DNA of 64,000 nt from Pseudomonas veronii (lineage in GTDB: Bacteria > Pseudomonadota > Gammaproteobacteria > Pseudomonadales > Pseudomonadaceae), in assembly GCF_001439695.1 (NCBI RefSeq), contig NZ_JYLL01000008.1, forward strand, positions 186,001 to 250,000, read 5' to 3'. Within the stretch, counting starts at the first letter, position 1. Every line of letters begins with the position of its first letter. The notes beneath the pieces are model-generated. The model saw only the letters and a list, made by a program, of their open reading frames with translations. It did no database searches and was not told the origin of the DNA. The position numbers and the translations under genes are program-made. Shown here piece by piece: positions 9,565 to 18,677 of the stretch.

Positions 9565-10569
9565 TTACTTGACCTCGTTCAGGTAACGAGCGGCAAAGGC
9601 TTCCTGCACGGCGGCCATTTTCTGGTAGTCCACCACGCCGGCGCGGGCGTAATCGCTGTCGGGCAGGAACTGCGCGGCGACTTCGGCCGGCATCTGCACC
9701 GGGCGTATCGGGCGCAGGTAAGCCTTCGCCCACAGCGCCTGGCCGGCATCGGACAGCACGAAATCCAGCACTTTTTCGCCATTGGCGCGGTGCGGTGCGT
9801 TGGCCACCAGGCTCATCACGTAGGGCACGCTGATGCTGCCTTCCTGGGGAATCACGAACGCGACGTTGGCGTTGTCTTTGTAGCGTGCGCGGTAGGCGTT
9901 GAAGTCGTAGTCCACCAGGATCGGCAACTCACCGGACAACACCCGCGCATAGGCGGTTTGCTTGGGCACGATGGGGGCATTTTTCGCCAGTTTCTGGAAG
10001 TAGTCGATGGCCGGGGCGAAGTTGTCCAGGTCGCCGCCCAGGGCGCGGTTGATTGCCACCGCCGACACGTAGCCGACGAAAGCGCTGGACGGGTCGAGGT
10101 AGCCGACCATGCCTTTGTATTCAGGCTTGAGCAGGTCGGCCCAGCTTTGCGGCACCGGCAAGCCACCCAGCGCATCGACGTTGACCATGATGCCCAAGGT
10201 GCCGGAGTGGATCGCGAACCAGTGGCCGGTCGGGTCTTTCAAGCCGGCGGGAATCTGCTCCCAGCCTTTGGGTTTGTAGCCATCGACCACCTCGGCCTTT
10301 TGCGCCTGCAGGCCGAAGGTCACGCCGTAATACACCACGTCGGCCACCGGAGCGGCTTTCTCCGCCACCAACTGCGCCAGGGACTGGCCGGAGTTCTTGT
10401 TGTCCAGCGGCACCTGCACGCCAGTGCTGGCGGCGATGGCCTTGAGCTGGGTGCCCCAGTCGGCCCAGTCCGGCGGGCAGTTGTAGCAAATCGCCGTGTC
10501 GGCGGCCTGGGCCAGGCTGGCCATGCCGCACAGCAGCACGGCGGCCAGGGTTTTACTGAATACGCGCAT
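9565..10569 (-). CDS. Periplasmic solute-binding protein of the importer
   Basis: A 334-residue precursor. The signal peptide is MRVFSKTLAAVLLCGMASLAQA, with cleavage after A22. The mature protein is a type II periplasmic binding protein of the iron/2-aminoethylphosphonate/spermidine-like group (bacterial extracellular solute-binding family), with the conserved IHSGTLGIMVNVDAL and P.SWADLLKPEYKG.VGYLDPSSA segments. Mature residues AICYNCPPDWADWG contain a CxxC pair near the N-terminus, which is not usual in this family. The start at 10569 overlaps the LacI gene by 17 bases. The GpdQ-like enzyme in the operon suggests the ligand is a phosphodiester; this is inference. Confidence 0.9.
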   Translation of the reverse strand: MRVFSKTLAAVLLCGMASLAQAADTAICYNCPPDWADWGTQLKAIAASTGVQVPLDNKNSGQSLAQLVAEKAAPVADVVYYGVTFGLQAQKAEVVDGYKPKGWEQIPAGLKDPTGHWFAIHSGTLGIMVNVDALGGLPVPQSWADLLKPEYKGMVGYLDPSSAFVGYVSAVAINRALGGDLDNFAPAIDYFQKLAKNAPIVPKQTAYARVLSGELPILVDYDFNAYRARYKDNANVAFVIPQEGSISVPYVMSLVANAPHRANGEKVLDFVLSDAGQALWAKAYLRPIRPVQMPAEVAAQFLPDSDYARAGVVDYQKMAAVQEAFAARYLNEVK

Positions 10570-11572
10570 CAAGGGTCTCCTCATGGGGTTGAGTGCTTTC
10601 ACCCGGCCGGATATGGCAAGGCAGGCAATGGGAAATCGGGGCGTTGCCGGCGATCTGCGCCAGCAACTGGTCAATCACGGTGCTGGCAAGCAAGGCGATG
10701 GGCTGCACCACGCTGCACAGCGTCGGGTGCATCTGGGTGCCGAGGGCGATGCCGTCGAAACCCATCACTGACAGTTGCTCGGGTACGTTCCAGGCGTTGC
10801 GGCGCAGCTCGGCGATCAGGCTGATCGCCAGGAAGTCGTTGGAACACACCAGCGCGGTCGGGGCATCAGGGCCGTTGAGAAACGGAGCGATGGCGGCGAA
10901 TTCGGCCTGGGTATGGGCCGGCATTTCGATCACCGGGCGGGGTTGGAGGCCATGCTCTTTCATCCCATCGCAATAACCGGCGTAACGCAGGCGTGCGCGG
11001 TCGGACTGCAACGCGGGGCCGGCGACCATGCTGATGCGCCGGTGCCCCGCTTCGAGCAAATAGCGCGTTGCCTGGGCCATACCGGCGCGGTTGTCGACGG
11101 ACACCGCGCTGTAGTCGGGGTTGCTGGGTTGGTGGTAGGCGAGCACGAACGGCGTCTGCTCGGTAGCCAGGCTGTGTAGCACGCTGTTGCTTTCGGCATC
11201 CGTCACCGTCAGCACCAGACCGTCGACGCGCTGGCGCAGCAACTCTTCCACCACAATGCTTTCGCGCTCGCTGCTGTAGTCGGTGGTTGCCAGCAACAGG
11301 CTGTAGCCGCGCAAACGGGCCGCTCGCTCCATGGCCTGCAATTGCTCGGCGAAGACCGGGTTGAGCAGATTGGGCACCACCACGCCGATCAGGTTGGTGG
11401 TTTGCAGGCGCAGTTGGCGGCCGAGCAAGTTAGGCCGAAAACCCAGTTCACGGGCAGCGGCGAACACCTGTTCGCGGGTCGCCGGGCGTACCTGGTCGGG
11501 AGAGGCAAAGGTGCGGGCAGCGGTCGCACGGGAGACCCCGGCCAGCCGTGCAACGTCTTTCAAATCAGTCAT
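10553..11572 (-). CDS. LacI-family transcriptional repressor
   Basis: A 339-residue regulator and first gene of the importer operon. The N-terminal helix-turn-helix is MTDLKDVARLAGVSRATAARTF, followed by the hinge helix (RPNLLGRQLR), then a periplasmic-binding-like sensor domain (IGVVVPNLLNPVFAEQL to the end). The start at 11572 is set by the conserved LacI N-terminus; the open frame runs on upstream through a REPIN but that part is not coding. A perfect palindrome lies 12-25 bases upstream of its ATG, so it probably represses its own operon until a substrate binds. Confidence 0.93.
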   Translation of the reverse strand: MTDLKDVARLAGVSRATAARTFASPDQVRPATREQVFAAARELGFRPNLLGRQLRLQTTNLIGVVVPNLLNPVFAEQLQAMERAARLRGYSLLLATTDYSSERESIVVEELLRQRVDGLVLTVTDAESNSVLHSLATEQTPFVLAYHQPSNPDYSAVSVDNRAGMAQATRYLLEAGHRRISMVAGPALQSDRARLRYAGYCDGMKEHGLQPRPVIEMPAHTQAEFAAIAPFLNGPDAPTALVCSNDFLAISLIAELRRNAWNVPEQLSVMGFDGIALGTQMHPTLCSVVQPIALLASTVIDQLLAQIAGNAPISHCLPCHIRPGESTQPHEETLDARIQ

Positions 11573-11583
11573 GGTCACTCGCT

Positions 11584-11597
11584 TGAGATCGATCTCA
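11584..11597. promoter_or_regulatory. Candidate LacI-type operator TGAGATCGATCTCA
   Basis: A perfect 14-bp palindrome with a central CG, the usual symmetry of LacI/GalR operators. It sits 12-25 bases before the ATG of the LacI gene, where a bound repressor would block transcription or initiation of the whole importer operon. Confidence 0.55.
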
Positions 11598-11685
11598 TTG
11601 GCGAGGACATTAGCGGCGCAATGTGGCAGGAACGTGGTGGACAGATGACGGTTTGATGTCAGCGCCCTGGACACACCGCGATTCG

Positions 11686-11779
11686 AATGTGGGAGGGGGC
11701 TTGCCCCCGATGGCGGTGGATCAGCTGGCCTATCGGGCGTTTGACACAACGCTATCGGGGGCAAGCCCCCTCCCACATT
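11686..11779. repeat. REPIN (GTGGGAGGGGG family)
   Basis: Left arm AATGTGGGAGGGGGCTTGCC and right arm ending CCCTCCCACATT are inverted copies separated by a short variable loop. The inner arms ATCGGGGGCAAG are also shared with the other REPINs. It lies between the divergent LacI and nspC genes. Confidence 0.88.
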
Positions 11780-11927
11780 GGGTCGATGCATGCCGTTGGA
11801 GAGTCATATTCCGGGGCTATGCTTGGAAACCCGACGCGCAAAATCCGCCCGCTAACCTTTCGATCTGCTCCAAGTGCGGGCACAATGCGTGTCCTTTTTT
11901 GGCAGGCACCGCCGCAGGCTCTCAAAA

Positions 11928-13025
11928 ATGATCAAAACGCCGTACTACCTCATCGATAAACAGAAACTTCTGGTCAACATGCAGAAGATTGCTTACGTGC
12001 GCGAACAGTCCGGCGCCAAAGCGTTGCTGGCGCTCAAGTGCTTTGCCACCTGGTCGGTGTTTGACCTGATGCAGCAATACATGGACGGCACCACGTCGTC
12101 GTCGCTGTATGAATTGAAGCTTGGTCGCCAGAAATTCCAAGGCGAGGCGCACGCCTACAGCGTGGCCTGGGCCGACGATGAAATCGAAGAGATGCTGGAA
12201 AACTGCGACAAGATCATCTTCAACTCCATCAGCCAACTGCAGCGTTTTGCCGAACGTAGCGAAGGCAAGACCCGCGGCCTGCGCGTCAACCCGCAGGTGA
12301 GCAGTTCGGATTACCTGCTGGCCGACCCGGCGCGTCCGTTCAGCCGCCTGGGCGAATGGGACCCGGTGAAGATCGAAGGCGTGATCGAGCAGATCTCCGG
12401 TTTCATGTTCCACAACAACTGCGAAAACGACGACTTCAGCCTGTTCGACAAGATGCTCGGCACCATCGAAGAACGCTTCGGCGCGCTGCTGCACAAGGTC
12501 GAGTGGGTCAGCCTCGGCGGCGGCATCCATTTCACCGGTGAAGACTATGCCGTGGACGCATTCTGTGCGCGCTTGAAGGCGTTCTCCGAGAAGTACGGCG
12601 TGCAGGTGTACCTGGAACCCGGCGAAGCGGCGATCACCAACAGCGCCTCGCTGGAAGTCACCGTGCTCGACACGCTGTACAACGGCAAACACCTGGCCGT
12701 GGTCGACAGTTCCATCGAAGCCCACCTGCTGGACCTGCTGATCTACCGCCTCAATGCCAAGCTGGCGCCGAGCACGGGTGAACACACCTACATGGTGTGC
12801 GGCAAATCCTGCCTGGCCGGGGACATTTTCGGCGAGTATCAATTTGATCGTCCGTTGGCCATCGGCGATCGGCTGTCGTTCATCGACACCGCGGGCTACA
12901 CCATGGTCAAGAAAAACTGGTTCAACGGCCTGAAAATGCCGTCCATCGTAGTGAAACAACTCGACGGTACAGTCGAGGTGGTTCGTGAATTTGGTTACGA
13001 CGACTACCTGTCCAGCCTTTCGTAA
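11928..13025 (+). CDS. nspC: Carboxynorspermidine decarboxylase NspC
   Basis: A 365-residue PLP enzyme of the alanine racemase-fold decarboxylases. It removes CO2 from carboxynorspermidine or carboxyspermidine, giving norspermidine or spermidine. The start MIKTPYYLIDKQ is the family N-terminus; K37 (LLALKCFATW) is the likely PLP lysine. GGGIHFTGEDY binds the PLP phosphate, and CGKSCLAGD carries the active-site Cys and Asp. The next gene, 28 bases downstream, encodes the enzyme that makes its substrate. The ribosome binding site is poor. The ATG at 11928 is preferred over one 54 bases upstream because of family alignment. Confidence 0.92.
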   Translation: MIKTPYYLIDKQKLLVNMQKIAYVREQSGAKALLALKCFATWSVFDLMQQYMDGTTSSSLYELKLGRQKFQGEAHAYSVAWADDEIEEMLENCDKIIFNSISQLQRFAERSEGKTRGLRVNPQVSSSDYLLADPARPFSRLGEWDPVKIEGVIEQISGFMFHNNCENDDFSLFDKMLGTIEERFGALLHKVEWVSLGGGIHFTGEDYAVDAFCARLKAFSEKYGVQVYLEPGEAAITNSASLEVTVLDTLYNGKHLAVVDSSIEAHLLDLLIYRLNAKLAPSTGEHTYMVCGKSCLAGDIFGEYQFDRPLAIGDRLSFIDTAGYTMVKKNWFNGLKMPSIVVKQLDGTVEVVREFGYDDYLSSLS

Positions 13026-13053
13026 GCTGGCGGATAAAGGAGAGATAAAGCAA

Positions 13054-14298
13054 TTGAAAAAGAACGTTCTTATCATTGGTGCAGGAGGTGTCGCCAAGGT
13101 GGTGGCCCACAAGTGTGCGCAGCACAACGACGAACTCGGTCGTATTGCTATTGCGTCGCGCAACATCTCCAAATGCCAGGCCATCATCGACAGCGTCAAG
13201 GCCAAGGGTAGCCTCAAAGTACCCGCCGACATCCAAGCCTTCGCGCTGAACGCCCTGGACGTGGAAGCGACCAAGGCCCTGATCCGCGAGACACAATCGC
13301 AGATCGTCATCAACGTCGGCTCCGCCTTCCTCAACATGTCGGTGCTGCGTGCCTGCATCGATACCGGCGTGGCTTACCTCGACACCGCCATCCACGAAGA
13401 GCCGGGCAAGATCTGCGAGACCCCGCCGTGGTACGGCAACTACGAATGGAACCACCTGGAAGAGTGCAAACAGAAGAACATCACCGCCATCCTTGGCGTG
13501 GGCTTCGACCCGGGTGTCGTCAACGCGTATGCCGCGCTGGCGCAGCAACAGCATTTCGACCGCATTGATTCGATCGACATTCTCGACGTCAATGCCGGCT
13601 CCCATGGCAAATACTTCGCCACCAATTTCGACCCGGAAATCAACTTCCGCGAATTCACCGGACAGGTGTGGAGCTGGCAGAACAGCCAGTGGACCAGCAA
13701 CACCATGTTCGAAGTCAAACGTACCGACGACCTACCTGTGGTCGGTTCGCAGAACCTGTACCTGACCGGCCACGATGAAGTTCACTCGCTGTCGAAAAAC
13801 CTCGACGTGCCCAACGTGCGTTTCTGGATGAGCTTCGGCGAGCATTACATCAACGTGTTCACCGTGCTGAACAGCCTCGGCCTGCTCTCCGAAAAGCCGG
13901 TCACCACCGCCGAAGGCCTGCAAGTGGTGCCGTTGAAAGTGGTCAAGGCCGTGCTGCCCGACCCGTCTTCGCTCGCCCCCGGCTACACCGGCAAGACCTG
14001 CATCGGCGACCTGGTCAAAGGCACCAAGGACGGCCAGCCGCGCGAGGTGTTCATCTACAACGTGGCCGATCATGAAGAAGCCTACGCCGAGACTGACAGC
14101 CAGGGCATCTCCTACACCGCCGGCGTGCCGCCGGTCGCCGCTGCGCTACTGGTAGCGCGTGGTGAGTGGGATGTGAAGCGCATGGCCAACGTCGAGGAAC
14201 TGCCGGCTGAGCCGTTCCTGAAAGCGCTGGACGTGATGGGCTTGCCGACTCGGATCAAAGACGAGCACGGCGATCGGGCCTGGGATGCGATTGCCTGA
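13054..14298 (+). CDS. Carboxynorspermidine synthase (saccharopine dehydrogenase-like)
   Basis: The product is 414 residues. It makes carboxyspermidine or carboxynorspermidine from aspartate semialdehyde plus a diamine with NADPH; NspC then decarboxylates it. The Rossmann motif IIGAGGVAKVVAHK is at residues 7-20, and the Lys1/saccharopine reductase fold follows (ILGVGFDPGVVNAYAALA, GVPPVAAALLVARGEW). The start is TTG at 13054, placed 9 bases after AAAGGAGAG. Upstream in-frame codons lie inside nspC and lack a ribosome binding site. It is cotranscribed with nspC. Confidence 0.9.
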   Translation: MKKNVLIIGAGGVAKVVAHKCAQHNDELGRIAIASRNISKCQAIIDSVKAKGSLKVPADIQAFALNALDVEATKALIRETQSQIVINVGSAFLNMSVLRACIDTGVAYLDTAIHEEPGKICETPPWYGNYEWNHLEECKQKNITAILGVGFDPGVVNAYAALAQQQHFDRIDSIDILDVNAGSHGKYFATNFDPEINFREFTGQVWSWQNSQWTSNTMFEVKRTDDLPVVGSQNLYLTGHDEVHSLSKNLDVPNVRFWMSFGEHYINVFTVLNSLGLLSEKPVTTAEGLQVVPLKVVKAVLPDPSSLAPGYTGKTCIGDLVKGTKDGQPREVFIYNVADHEEAYAETDSQGISYTAGVPPVAAALLVARGEWDVKRMANVEELPAEPFLKALDVMGLPTRIKDEHGDRAWDAIA

Positions 14299-14321
14299 CA
14301 GGCGATAGCAGACCGAACCAA

Positions 14322-14414
14322 AATGTGGGAGGGGGCTTGCCACCGATAGCGGTAGATCAGTCACAGCTGTATTGACTGACACACTGTAATCGGGGGCAAG
14401 CCCCCTCCCACATT
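14322..14414. repeat. REPIN (GTGGGAGGGGG family)
   Basis: Inverted arms AATGTGGGAGGGGGCTTGCC and GGGGGCAAGCCCCCTCCCAC with a ~45-bp middle. The left inner arm has CACCGAT where other copies have CCCCGAT. It lies between the convergent carboxynorspermidine synthase and glutaminase genes and may serve both as a terminator. Confidence 0.88.
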
Positions 14415-14451
14415 TGGATTCGTGATGCTTCCTGCACACACGGGAGCGGCC

Positions 14452-15360
14452 TCAAAACACCGACCACCCAATCCGCTCACTCAACAGTTCCAACGCCTTG
14501 ATCCCCGCCAGCGAATTCCCCGCCGCGTTCAACTCCGGCGACCACACGCACACCGTGAACTGCCCCGGCACCACCGCGACAATACCGCCGCCGACCCCGC
14601 TCTTGCCCGGCAAACCCACGCGATAGGCGAAGTTCCCCGCCTCGTCATACAGCCCGCTGGTGGCCATGATCGAGTTGACCTGCTTGGTCTGGCGCGCAGT
14701 CAGGATCTGCTCGCCGCTGTGGGCACTCACCCCCTCGTTGGCCAGGAAACTGAACGCCCTGGCCAGGTCCAGGCAGCTCATCTGCAACGCGCAGTAGTTG
14801 AAGTAGCTGTGGAGCACCGCGTCGACGTCGTTATGGAAGTTGCCGAACGACTTCATCAGGTAGGCCATGGCCGCGTTGCGCGCGCCGTGTTGCGCTTCCG
14901 ATTCGGCGACGACGCTGTTGACCAGGATCTGCGGGTTGCCCGACAGGCGCCGCACAAAGTCGCGCATCGACAGAATCGGCACGGCAAAGCGTGACTGGTT
15001 GATATCGCAGATCACCAGCGCGCCGGCATTGATAAAGGGGTTGCGCGGGCGGCCGCGTTCGAATTCCAGCTGCACCAGGGAGTTGAACGGTTGCCCCGAG
15101 GGCTCGTGGCCGAGGCGCTCCCAGATGGTTTCGCCGCCGTGGTCGATGGCTTGCACCAGGCTGAACACCTTGGAAATACTCTGCACCGAGAACAGGGTAT
15201 CGGCATCTCCGGCGCAGTAGGCTGCGCCGTCGTTGCCGTACACGGCAATCCCCAGTTGATCGGCGGGCACGTCGGCCAGCGCGGGAATGTAGTCGGCGAC
15301 GTTGCCGAGGCCGATCAGTGGACGAACTTCGTCGAGAATCGACTCCAACAGCGCCTGCAT
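14452..15360 (-). CDS. glsB: Glutaminase
   Basis: A 302-residue serine-dependent glutaminase of the beta-lactamase fold. It hydrolyses L-glutamine to glutamate and ammonia in the cytosol. The catalytic pair is S61 and K64 ([10 protein letters not shown]). Other family signatures are [27 protein letters not shown] and [16 protein letters not shown]. The ATG at 15360 is chosen over 15375 because AGGACA lies 6 bases upstream and the length matches the family. Confidence 0.96.
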   Translation of the reverse strand: MQALLESILDEVRPLIGLGNVADYIPALADVPADQLGIAVYGNDGAAYCAGDADTLFSVQSISKVFSLVQAIDHGGETIWERLGHEPSGQPFNSLVQLEFERGRPRNPFINAGALVICDINQSRFAVPILSMRDFVRRLSGNPQILVNSVVAESEAQHGARNAAMAYLMKSFGNFHNDVDAVLHSYFNYCALQMSCLDLARAFSFLANEGVSAHSGEQILTARQTKQVNSIMATSGLYDEAGNFAYRVGLPGKSGVGGGIVAVVPGQFTVCVWSPELNAAGNSLAGIKALELLSERIGWSVF

Positions 15361-15458
15361 GTCTTGTCCTGTCATCGTTCTTTGAATCAGTGGTAAGCGG
15401 GGCGCGGAGGATACTTCAATGCGCTCGGCAGTCCCACTGGCGGGAGGCGGTGTATGGC

Positions 15459-15869
15459 TTAGAAATACGTCACATCCGACACCTGCTCATCCAGCACATC
15501 CCGCGCCAGCGCCCACGCCTGGTCATTGGACGCCACCATCAGCAGCGGATAACCCCAGGCATTGCCAAACGTCGCGGCGAACGGCTTGAGTGCCCGGCGC
15601 TTGGCCGCGCAGGGCTCCACCTGGATCATGCCTTTGACATACGCACGCAGGGCCTGCCGGTGTGTCTTCATCCAGTGCGAGGCGTGCTCGCGCTCTTCGT
15701 AGGAGTGCGCGTGATTCAGTTCGTCCAAGGCTTTTTCATACAGCAACACAAAAGATTGCTGACGTGCCAGCAGGCCTTCGAACATCACGAAGCTGTCCTG
15801 CGACCCGCCTTCATTCGGCGCATCAAAAACGATCTTCACCACGGGAAATGCTGAACTGTCGAGTCGCAT
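15459..15869 (-). CDS. Hypothetical protein, 136 residues
   Basis: Starts [21 protein letters not shown]. It is soluble with no signal peptide; the middle ([35 protein letters not shown]) looks helical. The pattern [16 protein letters not shown] is not one I can assign to a named family. It stands alone between glutaminase and the divergent AraC gene, with a GGAACTCTGCC stretch before the ATG. Coding is supported by length and codon use only. Confidence 0.7.
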   Translation of the reverse strand: MRLDSSAFPVVKIVFDAPNEGGSQDSFVMFEGLLARQQSFVLLYEKALDELNHAHSYEEREHASHWMKTHRQALRAYVKGMIQVEPCAAKRRALKPFAATFGNAWGYPLLMVASNDQAWALARDVLDEQVSDVTYF

Positions 15870-15978
15870 GGCAGAGTTCCTTAATGAGAGGGAGTCTCAC
15901 TATAAGGCTGACGAAGCTGGACGGCATTGCACAGAATAGCCAGAATGTTTCGCAATTCAGCCAAGCTGCGAGCTCACC

Positions 15979-16848
15979 ATGAAACGCCATCGCCTGGACC
16001 TGCATGATCCGTTGTTAGCCAAGGATGCCGATCTGGTCCCGCGTGCGGTGGTGGCCGTGAGCGCGACCAGTACGTCCGAGCGTTGGGAGCACGTTCAGCA
16101 CACCCACCGCAAAGGCCAGTTGATGTACACGCTGCGCGGGGTGATTCATTGCGAAATCGAGGCCGGCATCTGGATTGTGCCGCGCCAGTGTGCGCTGTGG
16201 ATTCCCGGCGGCATGCCCCACGCCGCGCGTGGCGCCGGCGAAGCTGAGTTGTATTGCCTGCTGATCGACCCGGAGGCTGCCGGCGCCCTGCCCTCGCAAT
16301 GCTGCACCCTGTCGGTATCCGGCCTGTTGCATGAGTTGATCAGCAAGGCGGTGAGCTTCCCGCAGTTGTACGACGTGAACAGTGCGCAGGGGCGTTTGAT
16401 CGACACGCTTTTGGACGAACTGGCCCAGGCGCCCATCGAAGGCCTGCACCTGCCGATGCCCCAGGACCCGAGGCTGCGTCGCCTGGCCGACAGCCTGCTG
16501 GCCAACCCCGGCGACAAGGCCACGCTCGGCCAATGGGCGGCGCGCATCGGCATGAGCGAGCGCAGCATGACGCGCTTGTTGCTGGAGGAGTCAGGCCTGA
16601 GCTTCGGCCGCTGGCGTCGGCAGTTGCATGTGATCCTGTCGTTGCAACGACTGGCCAGGGGCGAAAGTGTGCAGCGGGTCGCCCTGGACTTGGGCTATGA
16701 AAATGCCAGCGGTTTTATCACCATGTTCCGCAAGGCCGTGGGCCAGCCGCCAGCGCGTTACCTGGCGGGCCGCGTCGGGGTGTCGACGTCAACCGAGGCC
16801 CCGGCGGCCATCGCATTGCACTCGCTCCAGGCGCCCGATCAGCGCTGA
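15979..16848 (+). CDS. AraC-family transcriptional regulator
   Basis: The product is 289 residues. The N-terminal half is a cupin sensor (about 30-110, HTHRKGQLMYTLRGVIHCEIEAG then WIPGGMPHAAR). The C-terminal two helix-turn-helix motifs are WAARIGMSERSMTRLLLEESGLSFGRWRR and VALDLGYENASGFITMFRKAVGQPPARY. This is the arrangement of small-molecule-responsive AraC regulators with an N-terminal cupin. Its target is unknown. The 3' end overlaps the convergent RNase T2 gene by 10 bases. Confidence 0.92.
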   Translation: MKRHRLDLHDPLLAKDADLVPRAVVAVSATSTSERWEHVQHTHRKGQLMYTLRGVIHCEIEAGIWIVPRQCALWIPGGMPHAARGAGEAELYCLLIDPEAAGALPSQCCTLSVSGLLHELISKAVSFPQLYDVNSAQGRLIDTLLDELAQAPIEGLHLPMPQDPRLRRLADSLLANPGDKATLGQWAARIGMSERSMTRLLLEESGLSFGRWRRQLHVILSLQRLARGESVQRVALDLGYENASGFITMFRKAVGQPPARYLAGRVGVSTSTEAPAAIALHSLQAPDQR

Positions 16849-17480
16849 ACCGGAATGCGGATATCACCGTCCCGGCACTGGGTTTTCACACTCTTGGGGC
16901 AGCCGGCAAAACGCAGTTCCTTGCTCAGACACACGCGCACTTCGGACAGCACCTTGCCCTTGCAGATCACCGCCACGCCATGGTTGCCCATGGCCGGGTT
17001 ACTCTCGCGAAAGAGCGCCTCGATCTCCCGTGCCTCCAGGTAACCCGGCACGTTGAACGGCTGCAATTGCTGCGGGATCTGCACCGTGGCCAAGGCCGCA
17101 TCGGTGGCTTGCAGGTAACGCGTGGCTTCCAGGCCGCTGCAGGTGCCATGTTTGGACCATTCATGCTTGAGCAATGCCTGCGTGGGGAATATCAACGCGC
17201 CTTTGGCCAACTCATCCGCCGACAGCCGCGACTGCGTATCGCACGACGCCGGCCAGCCACCCCGCGCGTATTGCGGCCATAGCCCATGCAATACAAACCC
17301 GTAGCCTTTGCCGCTGCATTGCTCGTTGTTCGGGTGCGCCAGGCAGAACGTCGGCGACCACGACAGCGACAGCACATAAAAATCAAAGTCCCCCGCCGGC
17401 CGTTGCTCACGTGGCGCCGCCTGCGTCGCCATGCTTGCCAGTACCCACCCCACGGCCAGCCAGGCTGCCTTGTATTTCAT
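16839..17480 (-). CDS. RNase T2-family ribonuclease (RNase I-like)
   Basis: A 213-residue secreted RNase. The signal peptide is about residues 1-22 (ending ATQAA). Catalytic motif CAS-I is FVLHGLWPQ with H65; CAS-II is KHEWSKHGTC with H106 and H111. Eight or so cysteines suggest disulfide bonds (C46, C55, C80, C114 and C-terminal ones), in keeping with a periplasmic enzyme like E. coli RNase I. It cuts single-stranded RNA through a 2',3'-cyclic phosphate. It is convergent with the AraC gene. Confidence 0.94.
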   Translation of the reverse strand: MKYKAAWLAVGWVLASMATQAAPREQRPAGDFDFYVLSLSWSPTFCLAHPNNEQCSGKGYGFVLHGLWPQYARGGWPASCDTQSRLSADELAKGALIFPTQALLKHEWSKHGTCSGLEATRYLQATDAALATVQIPQQLQPFNVPGYLEAREIEALFRESNPAMGNHGVAVICKGKVLSEVRVCLSKELRFAGCPKSVKTQCRDGDIRIPVQR

Positions 17481-17570
17481 CCGTCTGTTCCTTGAAAAAA
17501 ATAAGCCCGCATTGTGAGTGCAGGCCAGGGTCCGGCGAAAGTGGTGAATGCAACGCCGGCGCCAGGAAAA

Positions 17571-18551
17571 CTACTCAGGATGATAGGGATTGCGTTGCAG
17601 CACCTTGTCCAGAATCCGGTCGGTCTTCAATGCCTCGATCGCCAGCGAGGGGTGCTCGGCTTCGCCGCGAATATGGGCGTTCATGCCCAGCACATGGTGC
17701 CACTGGATATGCGTGTGGCAAGGCACCTCCAGCACTTCGTCGACCGCCCCTTCAAGCCGCAACGGCTGGTCGTCGAACACCGCAAACGTGATCCGCCCCA
17801 GGGTGCCGATCAGCTCGACGCGATCTTCACGGCGGTCCGCGACAAAGTTCCAGCAGCCCATGCCCAGCGCGCCGGAGCTGAAAGTCCAGCAGGCGGTCAC
17901 CGCGTCTTCCGCCGCATACTGTCCGGCCTGTCGCGCGGTAAACCCGGCAACCTCGACAATGTCGCCGGCCAGGTACTGGAACAGATCAAAGCCGTGGCTG
18001 GCCAGGTCGGCAAAGTAGCCGCCGCCGGCAATGGCCGGGTCGGTGCGCCAATTGGCGGCACTGGTGTCTTCGACGGCTGGCGGCTTGCACAGGGACCAGG
18101 TCAGGTGACGCAGTTGGCCGATGCGTCCATCGCGCAACCAGTCGCGCACTTGCTGGAAGCGCGGCAGCGAGCGGCGATAGTAGGACACAAACAAATGCAG
18201 CCCGGCACGTTCGAAAGTGCGCTGCATCAATGCGCCCTGCTCGGCATTCAGCGCCATGGGTTTTTCGACACAACAGTGCTTGCCGGCGGCCGCGACCATC
18301 AGGCTGTATTCGAGGTGGCTGTCGGGCGGTGTAGCGATGTACACCGCGTCCACCTCAGGGTCGTTGATCAGTGCCTGGGCGTCGGTATAGAAACGACCAA
18401 TGCCGTGGCGTGCCGCATAATCGCGCACAGCCTCTTCGCGGCGCCCCATCACGGCCACCAGGGCCGAACCTGGCGCTTTGTAGAAAGCAGGTCCACTCTT
18501 TAACTCAGTGACGCTGCCACAGCCGATCATGCCCCAACGTACCGTCTTCAT
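17571..18551 (-). CDS. Gfo/Idh/MocA-family oxidoreductase
   Basis: The product is 326 residues. The Rossmann start is VRWGMIGCGSVTELKSGPAF, and the family motif EKPMALN is near residue 95. The GGGYFADLASHGFDLFQYLAG segment near 180 carries the usual catalytic region. It is an NAD(P)-dependent sugar or polyol dehydrogenase. The substrate is unknown and the neighbours give no clue. It is a distinct paralogue of the two family members in the inositol cluster further on. Confidence 0.9.
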   Translation of the reverse strand: MKTVRWGMIGCGSVTELKSGPAFYKAPGSALVAVMGRREEAVRDYAARHGIGRFYTDAQALINDPEVDAVYIATPPDSHLEYSLMVAAAGKHCCVEKPMALNAEQGALMQRTFERAGLHLFVSYYRRSLPRFQQVRDWLRDGRIGQLRHLTWSLCKPPAVEDTSAANWRTDPAIAGGGYFADLASHGFDLFQYLAGDIVEVAGFTARQAGQYAAEDAVTACWTFSSGALGMGCWNFVADRREDRVELIGTLGRITFAVFDDQPLRLEGAVDEVLEVPCHTHIQWHHVLGMNAHIRGEAEHPSLAIEALKTDRILDKVLQRNPYHPE

Positions 18552-18677
18552 CTGCTCCCCTCGTGCGTTGTCGTCAATCGACCAGTATCTATATCCTCAC
18601 GCAGATGCGCCACCACCACCCAGCATGACATTTGCATTACACTTTTATGACAGACATCTCGCTGCGGGGCACAGACG

